From Ilyomonas sp963790435 (GTDB lineage Bacteria > Bacteroidota > Bacteroidia > Chitinophagales > Chitinophagaceae), in contig CAWBOI010000003.1 in NCBI GenBank assembly GCA_963790435.1, positions 186,001 through 250,000 on the forward strand: DNA of 64,000 nucleotides, given 5' to 3'. Numbering within the stretch: the first letter of the stretch is position 1; the number at the start of each line of letters is the position of its first letter. Under the pieces are notes generated by a model. That model did no database searches. It was given only the letters and a program-made list of their open reading frames with translations, and had not been told where the DNA came from. The translations under genes were made by a program, and so were the position numbers. This document shows, piece after piece, positions 1-8,930 of this stretch.

Positions 1-1318
1 CACGTAAGTAGCCGTCAGCATTTGTGGTTATTTTATACCAATCAGCCACATCCCGGGTCTGGTTATAATTATAATCTAAGTGACCGCCTACTTTCGCATT
101 TAACGGAAGGGTTAAAGCCTGGCTTGCATAATTATTCGGTTCAGCATCATTTGCCTGAGCAGGTGTAAAAAAGCTATCTGCTAAGGTATAAGCGCCAAAT
201 GAAGTGCTATAGGGAACCAACTGTATGTAATAAGTATCAGCTGCAAGTCCATCTGCACTAAGAACTGCAGGATTATTGGCATAAGATTCTACCTGGCTTA
301 TCAGAGATACCGTATCCTTAAAATAGAGACGTGCGTAAAAATCGGCGCCGTTTAATGAAGACAAAGTAAGACGAAGAAGTCCATCGGCGGGAGTCGTTAC
401 TTTGTACCAGTCGCTGCCGTCGCGCGTTTGGTTATAAAGATAATCCAGATGACCACCTACGTTACCATTCAGTGGTAGAGTTAGTGCCTGTTTTGCATAA
501 TTGTTTGGTTCAACATCATTAGCTTGTGTTGGAGAAAATAAACTGTCGGCTAACGTATAAGCACCAAATGAAGTACTATATGGGAATAGCTTGATATAAT
601 AGGTGCCGGCGGCCAAACCATCTGTGCTCATTACTACAGGATTACCATTATATGATTCAGCTTGGTTTAGTTGCGTTGTTGTATCTTTATCATACAAGCG
701 AACATAAAAATCTGCTCCACCCAAAGCTGATAAAGTAAGACGGAGCAGCCCGTCTCCAGTAGTAGTCACTTTATACCAGTCCGCAGTATCTCTGGCGCCA
801 TCTTTATTATAATCCAAATGTCCGCCTTTAACTCCATTTAAGGGAAGCGTGAGGGCTTGTATCGCATTGTTATTTGGCTCGGCATCATTCGCCTGTGTTG
901 GTGTAAAAAAACTGTCAGCTAACGTATAAGCACCCGTTGAAGTTGCATACGGATATACCTGCACATAATAAACACCAGTCGCCAGTCCATCTACGTTTAA
1001 TACAGCAGAATTGTTTCCATAAGATTCTACTGTTCCTAAATTTACGGTGCCGTTGGTATTATAGAGACTGGCATAAAAATCTGCTCCAGATAAAGCAGAA
1101 ATTGTTATCCGAATTTTACCATCGGCGTTGGTTGTAACCTGGTACCAATCCACATCGCCCGGAGTGATGGTGCCACTTTTGCTGTCATTCAAAGGCAAGA
1201 CATTGGCGGTGGCAACTGTGTTGTTCGGTTCGGTTTCGCCTGTTTGCGCTTGTACATTTTGCAATGTAAAATACAAGCCAATTGAGAGCAGAAGTTTAAG
1301 TAAAAGTGTACGCTTCAT
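1..1318 (-). CDS. Secreted repeat protein with PPC-type domains (3' end outside window)
   Basis: The frame is open from an ATG at 1318 to the window edge (439 codons, no stop), so the C-terminus is missing. A signal peptide (hydrophobic run ending near VQAQ) is followed by four units that each start with EPNN, contain DWY and ADFY/LY motifs, and end in GAYTLADS-like sequence. The spacing of the last three units is 369 bp (123 aa). This matches the bacterial pre-peptidase C-terminal (PPC) beta-sandwich found in secreted proteins. A role outside the cell or on its surface is inferred; a T9SS tail would lie beyond the edge. No enzyme domain is visible in the part seen. Confidence 0.8.
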   Translation of the reverse strand, partial: MKRTLLLKLLLSIGLYFTLQNVQAQTGETEPNNTVATANVLPLNDSKSGTITPGDVDWYQVTTNADGKIRITISALSGADFYASLYNTNGTVNLGTVESYGNNSAVLNVDGLATGVYYVQVYPYATSTGAYTLADSFFTPTQANDAEPNNNAIQALTLPLNGVKGGHLDYNKDGARDTADWYKVTTTGDGLLRLTLSALGGADFYVRLYDKDTTTQLNQAESYNGNPVVMSTDGLAAGTYYIKLFPYSTSFGAYTLADSLFSPTQANDVEPNNYAKQALTLPLNGNVGGHLDYLYNQTRDGSDWYKVTTPADGLLRLTLSSLNGADFYARLYFKDTVSLISQVESYANNPAVLSADGLAADTYYIQLVPYSTSFGAYTLADSFFTPAQANDAEPNNYASQALTLPLNAKVGGHLDYNYNQTRDVADWYKITTNADGYLR

Positions 1319-1477
1319 AGAGGTTTTTGTTTATGCTGGAATTTTGAAAATATGAAAGCGTAAAGTTTGACTTGTAATACGGCAAATACAATAACTAATT
1401 TGTAGTAGTGGGATGATTGGCTAACAAATGAAGCTGGCTGAAATATAGACAAAAACAAACCCTTCCCTCCTTTGCTT

Positions 1478-1540
1478 CTTGTATCTTGAACCTTATTTCT
1501 TGTACCGTGATTCTTGTTCCTTGTATCTTGCTTCCTACTC
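1478..1540. repeat. CTTGNNN heptad array 1
   Basis: Nine consecutive 7-bp units read CTTGTAT, CTTGAAC, CTTATTT, CTTGTAC, CGTGATT, CTTGTTC, CTTGTAT, CTTGCTT, CCTACTC. The last unit contains the stop codon (1535-1537, complement) of the response regulator gene. Confidence 0.85.
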
Positions 1541-2218
1541 TTTCATCCATTTGTTTTTGTACGCCAGTTGTATCATTTGCGCTTTGGAGGTAATGTGCAG
1601 TTTCTGGTAGATATTGGCAATGTGTTTTCGTACCGTATGAACGCTTAAATCCAGTTCCGAAGCTACGCGTTTGGCATCCCAGCCATGCGTGGTGAATTGT
1701 AAAATTTCTTTTTCTCTATCCGACAACAATTCGTGTGTTGTTTCGCCTTTTGGTGCTTTGCTTTGCGGTATTACCACCTGCGCCTGAGCCAGTATAGCAA
1801 AAGCTTTGCGGGCAATGCCAGGACTCATGGGCGCGCCTCCAAACTGCATCACGTTAGTAATGGCATCGGCTACAGATTGTGCGCCTTCATCTTTTAATAA
1901 ATAGCCATTGGCGCCGGCTTTTATGGCTTCAAACAATTTATCATCATCATCAAACACGGTAAGCACAATGCACACAATATTTGGATACAACGCCTTGCTG
2001 ATACCGATGGTAGTAATGCCATCCATTTCGGGCATTTCCAAATCAACAAAAGCAATGTCGGGCATACGCACGTGTGGTAAGCCTTTGAGTTGCTCCAGAT
2101 AATCGCTTCCATTAATGGCAGTAAATATCAATTCAACATTGGGCAACAGTTTTATTTTATCGGAAAAAGCTTGCCGGTTGATTGCTTTATCGTCAACAAA
2201 AGCAATTTTTGTAATCAT
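1535..2218 (-). CDS. NarL/LuxR-family response regulator
   Basis: 227 aa. The N-terminal receiver domain has the acidic pair D9/D10, phospho-acceptor D59 in FVDLEMPEMDG, T87 and K109. A C-terminal LuxR-type helix-turn-helix (about residues 163-225, LSDREKEIL then SVHTVRKHIANIYQKL) binds DNA. The gene lies 38 bp downstream of a HisKA_3-type sensor kinase on the same strand, so the two are probably a cognate pair and co-transcribed. The kinase would phosphorylate D59. The target genes cannot be read from the sequence; the divergent outer-membrane receptor at 5528 is one candidate. The stop codon sits inside a 7-bp repeat array. Confidence 0.93.
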   Translation of the reverse strand: MITKIAFVDDKAINRQAFSDKIKLLPNVELIFTAINGSDYLEQLKGLPHVRMPDIAFVDLEMPEMDGITTIGISKALYPNIVCIVLTVFDDDDKLFEAIKAGANGYLLKDEGAQSVADAITNVMQFGGAPMSPGIARKAFAILAQAQVVIPQSKAPKGETTHELLSDREKEILQFTTHGWDAKRVASELDLSVHTVRKHIANIYQKLHITSKAQMIQLAYKNKWMKE

Positions 2219-2256
2219 CGTTCAAATGTGAAGTTGAAGAAGCAAATTATCAATAC

Positions 2257-5244
2257 TTAGTTTGTATTATGCAATTGAATGTAACAACCACCATCATTTG
2301 CAATGGTTAAGCGCCAGCCGATATCAGCAGCGCGCAACTGCATATTCCTCAAACCTTCACCGGCTTGTGGCTCGCCGTGTATCCCGCTGCCATTGTCTTT
2401 TATTGAAATAACAATGGGCGATTGACTATGGATAGCAATTTGGATAGAAGTACAGCCGCTATGCTTAACCGCATTGTGAACCGCTTCCTGCACAATGCGA
2501 AGCAAATGCAGCGCAGTGATGGATGCAAGGGTTTGGTTTTGCTCAATATTTTCATCCACATCAAAAGCAATGTTGGGATAGTTGGGTTGTAATTTTTGAA
2601 CATAATTTTTGATTCTGTCGCTCAGCATAATCACGGTTTGGTTTTCCTTATTCAATGCCCATATAGAATCGCGCAACTGAACAATAATTTCTCGCGCCGA
2701 CTCTTTCAATCGCTTCATCGCAATGTGGTCGGAAGCATTGAATTGATAAATTATATCATCTACACTTGCACTAATGGCAGAAGCGTAAGCGCCAATATTA
2801 TCATGCAAATCGCGGCTGATGCGTTCACGTTCGGCAAGCACTTGCTGCCTGATTCGTAAGGCTTGTAAACGTGCAACATATCGTCTTCTGTAGATAGCGC
2901 GGGCAGTTAACAATAAAGTGGCAAAAACAAAAACAACACACGCAAAATAAAACCACCAGCGTTGCCAGAAAGGAGCTTGTATAATAATGTTTCTCCTCAC
3001 GACTGTTGAAGGAAAATTAACTACTCTTGCTTCAAACTCATACTTGCCTGGCGGCAAATGATAAGAAATATTGGTAGGATGATTTGTAGTTGTCCAGTAT
3101 TGATCAAACCCCTGCATTTTGTATTCATACACATAACCCGAAGCTGCCTGCAAACCGAATGCAGTTAATGAAAAATCTATTTTGTTTTGATTGTACGAAA
3201 GCGAGTAAGTATGCGCATTCCAGGCAGCAGAAGGGAGAGAAAAAGGCTGATCATTCACTTCTGTTTTATAAATTAAAAGAGAGGGATGATCTGGCTCTGT
3301 TGTAACATCGGAAGGATAAAAAGCTGTAATGCCGTTCACACCTCCGAAAAAGAGCTTTCCTTTGCTGCTTCTGGCTATTGCAGAAGTATTAAATTCATTT
3401 TCCTGCAAGCCTTTTTCTTTTGTATAATTTTTTAGTACACCGTTCAATTGCAAAGCTGATAAGCCCAAATTAGAGGAAGCATAAATCGTTTTTCGTTTAT
3501 CATCCGCCAGCATCGAATAAATACAATCATTCAGCAAACCATTGTTAGTTGTAAATACTTTTATTAGCTCCCTATTTGCATACACAAACAAGCCTTTATC
3601 GGTTCCTACCCAAATGTTGTTTTGCGCATCACTTACAATACTTCTTACCTGGTAATTATCAGGCATCTGCAATGTATCAATGCTGCCACCTTTGTGTTTG
3701 CAATACAATATGCCACCGTTTGTACCCACCCATAAACAATCATTTTTTTGAGCCAGATAAAAGCAATTGATAAACCCGTTGCTGCTGTTGTGAAACAAAA
3801 TCCGGTATGATGCAATCCGGTCTCCTTTAAAACAACATTGGATAACATCGGTAATAGTAGTAACAATAATATTGGCGCTATCAAGCCGCTGAATATTATT
3901 GGGGAATATGATATTGCGGGTATGCATTTGGGCTTCCTGTTCATCACTGATTTGCAATGGCTGCAGGCGCTTTTCGTGCAGATACAAAACATACCAGCCC
4001 TGCCCTAACGTTACAACAAAATAAGTATTGTTGTCCAGCTTTTCAATACACACAATATCCTTTGCTTTTGGTATCAGCAAAGGGCTTTTCCACAATGGAT
4101 TGTTGAGTGTATCGTACAACTGAATGCCACCGGCAAAACAACCCGCCAGCACTCGGTTGTTGCTTTCATCAATATATATGCATTTTACAAAGTTGGTAGC
4201 GTTGGGATAAGCATAATACTGAAAGGGAATGGTATAGTTCTGAACAATTTTTATATCATCGTTGGTAAGCAGCCACAAGCGTTGAAACTGGTCTTCATAC
4301 AAGGTTGAAATATAACCGGCAGGCAAAAGGGGCTTGCTGCCCAGTGTACTGATTTCGCTTACATTGTTACAGTTGGAATCGAGCAATAGTAAATGCTGAT
4401 TGGTGCTTGCCAGCACCTGGTTGCCGAATACTTTTATAGTGCCAAAAGAAAACTTATCGCTGTGTAAAGCTTCCCTGACGTTGCATTTATTTTTATCGCC
4501 TATATCAACAACAGCAATGCCTTTGTTATGCGTTATATACAGCTTGTTCTCGTTGCAGGAAAGACTATTGATTGTTTCCTTTTCCAAATGCAAAACAGAC
4601 ATAAAACCGGTAGCTTTATCAAACCGGAAAATATCATTCTGCACCGTAAGAATAAAAATAGCTTTTGCGTTGGCTGCAAACTGAAACTTCAGGTTTATAA
4701 AAGAAGGAAAAAGCGATGAATCTGCAAGCGGATATTTTTTTATAATCCTGCCGTTTTGATCATACAAAACAAAACCGCTTTGGTTCAAACACCAAACGCC
4801 TTGCCCGGTTTCTTCTAATGGTTGCAACGGGCAAACAGAGCTTGTTTGCGTCAGTTGAATGAGCGAAGAAAACTGATCGAGATAAGGATTGTATAGCAAG
4901 ATTCCATTTCGATATGTAACCCACAACAAGCCCCCTTTCATTTTTAAAAAACGAACCTGGTAGCTAATATCTACAGGCTTTCCGTTGATGGCCGGATGCA
5001 CCGTTTCTAAGCGATACCCATTGTAGCGCTGCAAACCTGTTTTGGTTGCAACCCATGTAAAACCAAATGTATCGGTTATAATATCGTTCACTGAATTGTT
5101 GATTAATCCATCTTCCACATTTACCGTTTTCATTACATAACGCTGATGGTTTTTTTCAAACAACAACTGGCAATTCGCCATTTGATACAACAAGAGTAAA
5201 ATTGTTGTAACTACTATCAGCAGAAATGGTTTTGCAGTTGTCAT
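2257..5244 (-). CDS. Sensor histidine kinase with beta-propeller sensor (Reg_prop/Y_Y_Y/HisKA_3)
   Basis: I chose the ATG at 5244 because it starts directly before a signal-like hydrophobic stretch (MTTAKPFLLIVV); an upstream in-frame ATG at 5301 adds 19 residues. The long periplasmic part has two-component-regulator propeller repeats (for example GLWVGTNGG, NNIWVGTDKGL), then a Y_Y_Y-like beta-sandwich and one transmembrane helix (WWFYFACVVFVFATLLL). The cytoplasmic part has an H-box RISRDLHDNIGAYAS (His about residue 814) of the HisKA_3 class and an ATPase domain with NAVKHSG and DNGSGI. This is the family of one-component-like polysaccharide or envelope sensors of Bacteroidota. The ligand is unknown. 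Confidence 0.9.
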   Translation of the reverse strand: MTTAKPFLLIVVTTILLLLYQMANCQLLFEKNHQRYVMKTVNVEDGLINNSVNDIITDTFGFTWVATKTGLQRYNGYRLETVHPAINGKPVDISYQVRFLKMKGGLLWVTYRNGILLYNPYLDQFSSLIQLTQTSSVCPLQPLEETGQGVWCLNQSGFVLYDQNGRIIKKYPLADSSLFPSFINLKFQFAANAKAIFILTVQNDIFRFDKATGFMSVLHLEKETINSLSCNENKLYITHNKGIAVVDIGDKNKCNVREALHSDKFSFGTIKVFGNQVLASTNQHLLLLDSNCNNVSEISTLGSKPLLPAGYISTLYEDQFQRLWLLTNDDIKIVQNYTIPFQYYAYPNATNFVKCIYIDESNNRVLAGCFAGGIQLYDTLNNPLWKSPLLIPKAKDIVCIEKLDNNTYFVVTLGQGWYVLYLHEKRLQPLQISDEQEAQMHTRNIIFPNNIQRLDSANIIVTTITDVIQCCFKGDRIASYRILFHNSSNGFINCFYLAQKNDCLWVGTNGGILYCKHKGGSIDTLQMPDNYQVRSIVSDAQNNIWVGTDKGLFVYANRELIKVFTTNNGLLNDCIYSMLADDKRKTIYASSNLGLSALQLNGVLKNYTKEKGLQENEFNTSAIARSSKGKLFFGGVNGITAFYPSDVTTEPDHPSLLIYKTEVNDQPFSLPSAAWNAHTYSLSYNQNKIDFSLTAFGLQAASGYVYEYKMQGFDQYWTTTNHPTNISYHLPPGKYEFEARVVNFPSTVVRRNIIIQAPFWQRWWFYFACVVFVFATLLLTARAIYRRRYVARLQALRIRQQVLAERERISRDLHDNIGAYASAISASVDDIIYQFNASDHIAMKRLKESAREIIVQLRDSIWALNKENQTVIMLSDRIKNYVQKLQPNYPNIAFDVDENIEQNQTLASITALHLLRIVQEAVHNAVKHSGCTSIQIAIHSQSPIVISIKDNGSGIHGEPQAGEGLRNMQLRAADIGWRLTIANDGGCYIQLHNTN

Positions 5245-5527
5245 AAGCGGTTTACAAAAGAGAAGGTTTTGGTTAGAACAAATTTTATAGCAGAGGTTCA
5301 CTATTTGTTTTCAAAGCTAATATACGCCAGTAAAAAGCAATCGGGATGAAGAAGTTGTGAATTGTATGCCTTTCATTCATCCTTTCCATTTTCCGTTTAT
5401 CATAACACTGTAACAAAAGGCATTGTAAGCCGTACCACTGATACTTGTATTCAGCCACTGGTAGCATTTTACATAACAAAGCAAAATGCAACAACAACCT
5501 TTGTGGCGTTATTCAAAATAAGTGTTT

Positions 5528-8032
5528 ATGAAACTGTTCTTCGCCCTTTTCATTTTTGTTTTTGCCTCTTTTTTTCAACTCACTTTTGCACAAACCAACA
5601 AGCCAGCCGTTAGTGGTGTGCTAACAGCCAATGGCAAAGCAATTGAGGCTGCAACCGTAAGTTTATTGAAGGCAAAAGATTCATCGCTGGTAAAGATTGC
5701 AGTAACTGATAAAGATGGTTTATTTTCTTTTGAAAAAGCTGCCGAAGGCAATTATCTCATCTCAATTGATGCGATCAATTTTCAAAAATATTACAGCTCT
5801 GTTTTTTCAATTAATGAGCAAAAACAAACTTATACATTGAACGATGTTCATCTTAAAAATAAAGACGCTTCATCAACCGGCGTTGTTGTTGTCAGCAAGC
5901 GGCCTTTGATTGAACAGAAGATTGACAAAACGGTTGTGAATGTTGACGCATCGCCTACCAACGGGGGCTTAACAGCATTGGAAGTGCTGGAAAAATCGCC
6001 GGGCGTAACAGTTGACAACAACGACAACATTAGCCTGAAAGGCAAACAGGGCGTGGTAATTTTGATTGATGGAAAGCCCACTTATTTGAGTGGACAAGAC
6101 CTTGCGAACCTTTTGAAAAACATGAGCGCGAACCAGATTGATCAAATCGAACTGATGAGCCAGCCATCAGCAAAATATGATGCATCGGGCAACTCAGGTA
6201 TCATTAATATCAAAACCAAAAAAACCAAAAGCGCAGGCTTTAACGGAACGATTTCAACCAGCGCCATTTTTGCCAAATATTTTAAAAACACAAACAACAT
6301 CAATTTGAATTGGCGCAAAAACAAACTGAACCTGTTTGCTAATTACAGCTACTCGCATTGGGAGGGCTTTAATAATATTGACATTGACAGAAGCTCGCGC
6401 GCAAGCCGTGCTGTTGCCTTTGACAGATATAGCAACCAGAACACGTATGGACATTATACAGGTTTGCCACAAAGCTTTAAGATAGGTGCCGATTTTTTTG
6501 CTTCGAAAAAAACAACCATCGGAGCCGTGATAAAAGGTGATTTCAGAAACGATAAGTTCTCTTCTGCCACACGGGCTGATATTTACGACAGTTTGCAACA
6601 TTTTGTTGAATACAATGCTGCACAATCGGAAAATAAAAACAAGTGGACGAACTTTGGTTTTAATCTGAATTTCCAACAAAAGCTCGACACCAGCGGTACT
6701 GAATTATCAGCCGATGCCGACTACATTTTTTACAATGCACCAGGCAGCCAGTACTCCAACAACTATTTGTACACGCCCGAAAACATTTTGATTGATACAA
6801 AAGATCCAACGAACCCAAACCCTTACTTATTGAAGGGCAACTTACCATCGAAGATTGACATTTATACTTTCAAAAGCGATTATCATCATCCCATGAAAAA
6901 AAACACCACGCTGGAAGCGGGTGTTAAATTCAGCTATGTAAAAACGGATAACGATGCGCAATACACGTTGTTCGATCCGGCATACAATTACAACGGCGGA
7001 TGGAAATACGATTCATCGCGAAGCAATCATTTTATTTATAAAGAAAACATTAATGCGGCTTACATAAATGTGCAAAAACAAATTAAGAAATGGGGTTTCC
7101 AATTGGGCTTGCGTGCCGAGCAAACGATTGCCGATGGCAACCAGATGACGCAAAGTGCAAGCTTTCATAAAAACTATACAAAGCTGTTTCCCACTACGTA
7201 CATCAGTTATAAAAAGAACGATAACAACACATTCGCTGTATCGTATGGCAGGCGCATTGAGCGTCCCGATTATCAGTCGCTCAACCCATTTCAGGAGCAG
7301 CTCGACCGCTACACTTATCAGCAAGGCAATCCGTTGTTGCAACCGCAGTTCAGCCACAACATTGAACTGAGTTATAACTACAAAGGCGCGTTGAATGTAT
7401 CGGCAAATTATACCCTCATTTCAAACATTATCAACGATGTTTTGATAACAAGAAAATTAGGTAACGATTCTAATTACACGACGTTTCAAACTTCGGAAAA
7501 CATTGCTTCGAGCCGCAACATCGGCTTATCGGTAAGCTTTAATAAACAAATTAAAAGCTGGTGGACGCTGAACATTTACACCAACTTTTTCAACAACTAT
7601 TTTAATGGTGTAATTGATGGTGAAAACATCAAAGCGAACAGCTATGGTTTTAATGGTGATGCCAGCAGCCAGTTTACTTTTAAGAAAGGATGGAGCGCAG
7701 AAGTAAGCGGATGGTTTAATTCAAAACAATTGGAGAGCAGCGCCATTTTAATGCAACCGATGGGCATGTTTTCATTGGGTGCGGGCAAGCAAATTTTAAA
7801 GCAAAAAGGAACCATTCGTTTGAATGTAAGAGACCCGTTTTATCTCGCAGCGTTTCGTGGGCAAACCGATTTGGATAAAGGGCTTACACTTATTCATTCC
7901 AAATGGGACAACCGCAGGCTGAACCTTACATTTACGTATCGTTTTGGTAAAGGAAGCGGTGCACCACAACGACATAAAAATACCGGCGCCGACGATGAAA
8001 CCAATCGTGTAAAATCGGGCGGTCAGCAATAA
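5528..8032 (+). CDS. TonB-dependent outer-membrane beta-barrel receptor
   Basis: 834 aa from the ATG at 5528; a GTG two codons earlier is less likely. It has a signal peptide (to about FAQ), a carboxypeptidase-regulatory-like beta-sandwich (about residues 27-100), a plug-like region (VVILIDGKPTYL, then SGIINIKTKK), and a long barrel with many aromatic strands, as in the outer membrane protein beta-barrel family PF14905. A canonical TonB box was not identified. It is read divergently from the kinase/regulator pair and is followed by a hairpin terminator. The substrate is unknown; peptides, metals or siderophores are possible for this class. Confidence 0.85.
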   Translation: MKLFFALFIFVFASFFQLTFAQTNKPAVSGVLTANGKAIEAATVSLLKAKDSSLVKIAVTDKDGLFSFEKAAEGNYLISIDAINFQKYYSSVFSINEQKQTYTLNDVHLKNKDASSTGVVVVSKRPLIEQKIDKTVVNVDASPTNGGLTALEVLEKSPGVTVDNNDNISLKGKQGVVILIDGKPTYLSGQDLANLLKNMSANQIDQIELMSQPSAKYDASGNSGIINIKTKKTKSAGFNGTISTSAIFAKYFKNTNNINLNWRKNKLNLFANYSYSHWEGFNNIDIDRSSRASRAVAFDRYSNQNTYGHYTGLPQSFKIGADFFASKKTTIGAVIKGDFRNDKFSSATRADIYDSLQHFVEYNAAQSENKNKWTNFGFNLNFQQKLDTSGTELSADADYIFYNAPGSQYSNNYLYTPENILIDTKDPTNPNPYLLKGNLPSKIDIYTFKSDYHHPMKKNTTLEAGVKFSYVKTDNDAQYTLFDPAYNYNGGWKYDSSRSNHFIYKENINAAYINVQKQIKKWGFQLGLRAEQTIADGNQMTQSASFHKNYTKLFPTTYISYKKNDNNTFAVSYGRRIERPDYQSLNPFQEQLDRYTYQQGNPLLQPQFSHNIELSYNYKGALNVSANYTLISNIINDVLITRKLGNDSNYTTFQTSENIASSRNIGLSVSFNKQIKSWWTLNIYTNFFNNYFNGVIDGENIKANSYGFNGDASSQFTFKKGWSAEVSGWFNSKQLESSAILMQPMGMFSLGAGKQILKQKGTIRLNVRDPFYLAAFRGQTDLDKGLTLIHSKWDNRRLNLTFTYRFGKGSGAPQRHKNTGADDETNRVKSGGQQ

Positions 8033-8053
8033 AACTTTCTCATGTGCATTAAT

Positions 8054-8090
8054 AAAGCCTGCCGTTTTTACGGGAGGCTTTTGTTCTTTT
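8054..8090 (+). terminator. Intrinsic terminator after the receptor gene
   Basis: The stem AAAGCCT-CCGT pairs with ACGG-AGGCTTT around a TTTT loop, followed by a T-rich tail, 21 bp after the stop codon. Confidence 0.8.
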
Positions 8091-8147
8091 TATATCACAA
8101 ATTAAAAAAACGGTAGCAATGCCGGTAATTTGCTCCATCTTGCCAAT

Positions 8148-8735
8148 ATGATGAAATCAATTTTTACATTATTCATTGCATTAACCGTTTCACTTGCAGG
8201 CAAAAGCCAGGATGCACCCAAAGGTTTGCAGGTAGATGATAAGGCACCGATGTTCACCTCAAAAGATCAAAACGGAAATTCAGTGAATTTACAACAATTG
8301 TTGGAAAAAGGTCCGGTGGTGTTGGTGTTTTACCGCGGTCAATGGTGCCCGTATTGCAACCGGCAATTGGCACAACTACAGGATTCCGTTTCTTTTATTA
8401 CAGCTAAAGGCGCAACATTGGTAGCCGTTTCGCCCGAGAAGCCGGAGAACATTCAGAAAACAATCACCAAAACAAAAGCAACTTATTCTGTTTTATTTGA
8501 TGACGGATTGAAGATTATGGACTCCTATAAAGTAACTTATGAGGTTGACAATGCCATGAATGAAAAATACAAAAGTCATGGTATTGATTTTAAAGAAGCC
8601 AATGGCAGCAACGGTGCACATTTACCGGTTCCAACGGTGTATGTAGTGAATAAAAAAGATGTGATTCAGTATGTTCATTTTGATCCTAATTATACCAAAA
8701 GAACAAGTGTGAAAGAGATATTGGCTCATTTGTAA
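8148..8735 (+). CDS. AhpC/TSA-family peroxiredoxin-like secreted protein
   Basis: 195 aa from the ATG at 8148 (8151 is equally possible). A signal peptide (KSIFTLFIALTVSLAG) is followed by a thioredoxin-like fold. Residues 63-73 read RGQWCPYCNRQ, giving a CxxC pair at C67/C70 as in the peroxiredoxin-like 2 / AhpC-TSA group. A periplasmic role in thiol redox or peroxide removal is inferred. No lipobox is seen. It follows the receptor gene but is separated from it by a terminator, so it is probably transcribed on its own. Confidence 0.87.
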   Translation: MMKSIFTLFIALTVSLAGKSQDAPKGLQVDDKAPMFTSKDQNGNSVNLQQLLEKGPVVLVFYRGQWCPYCNRQLAQLQDSVSFITAKGATLVAVSPEKPENIQKTITKTKATYSVLFDDGLKIMDSYKVTYEVDNAMNEKYKSHGIDFKEANGSNGAHLPVPTVYVVNKKDVIQYVHFDPNYTKRTSVKEILAHL

Positions 8736-8871
8736 GGCAGCATTGCAATTGCTATAAAATCGAAATAACATTTCCACAGGGTATCAATTTCAACAGTATT
8801 AATGCAAATCAATGTAGTTAATTTTAAGAGAACAGTTTTTCAACCAGCTTTACACATCTTACTTATATAAC

Positions 8872-8911
8872 AAAAGCCGCTGTCATCACCAACAGCGGCT
8901 TTTGTTTTTGC
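8872..8911. terminator. Bidirectional terminator between convergent genes
   Basis: Perfect 12-bp arms (AAAAGCCGCTGT and ACAGCGGCTTTT) enclose an 8-nt loop, with T-runs on either side. It lies between the peroxiredoxin-like gene (+) and the M13 peptidase gene (-). Confidence 0.9.
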
Positions 8912-8930
8912 ACAAATATTTAGATTTGTT

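Noticed and set aside
6254..6679. 141-codon antisense ORF inside the receptor gene
   Set aside because: It lies fully opposite a well-supported receptor gene and shows no domain; shadow of codon use.
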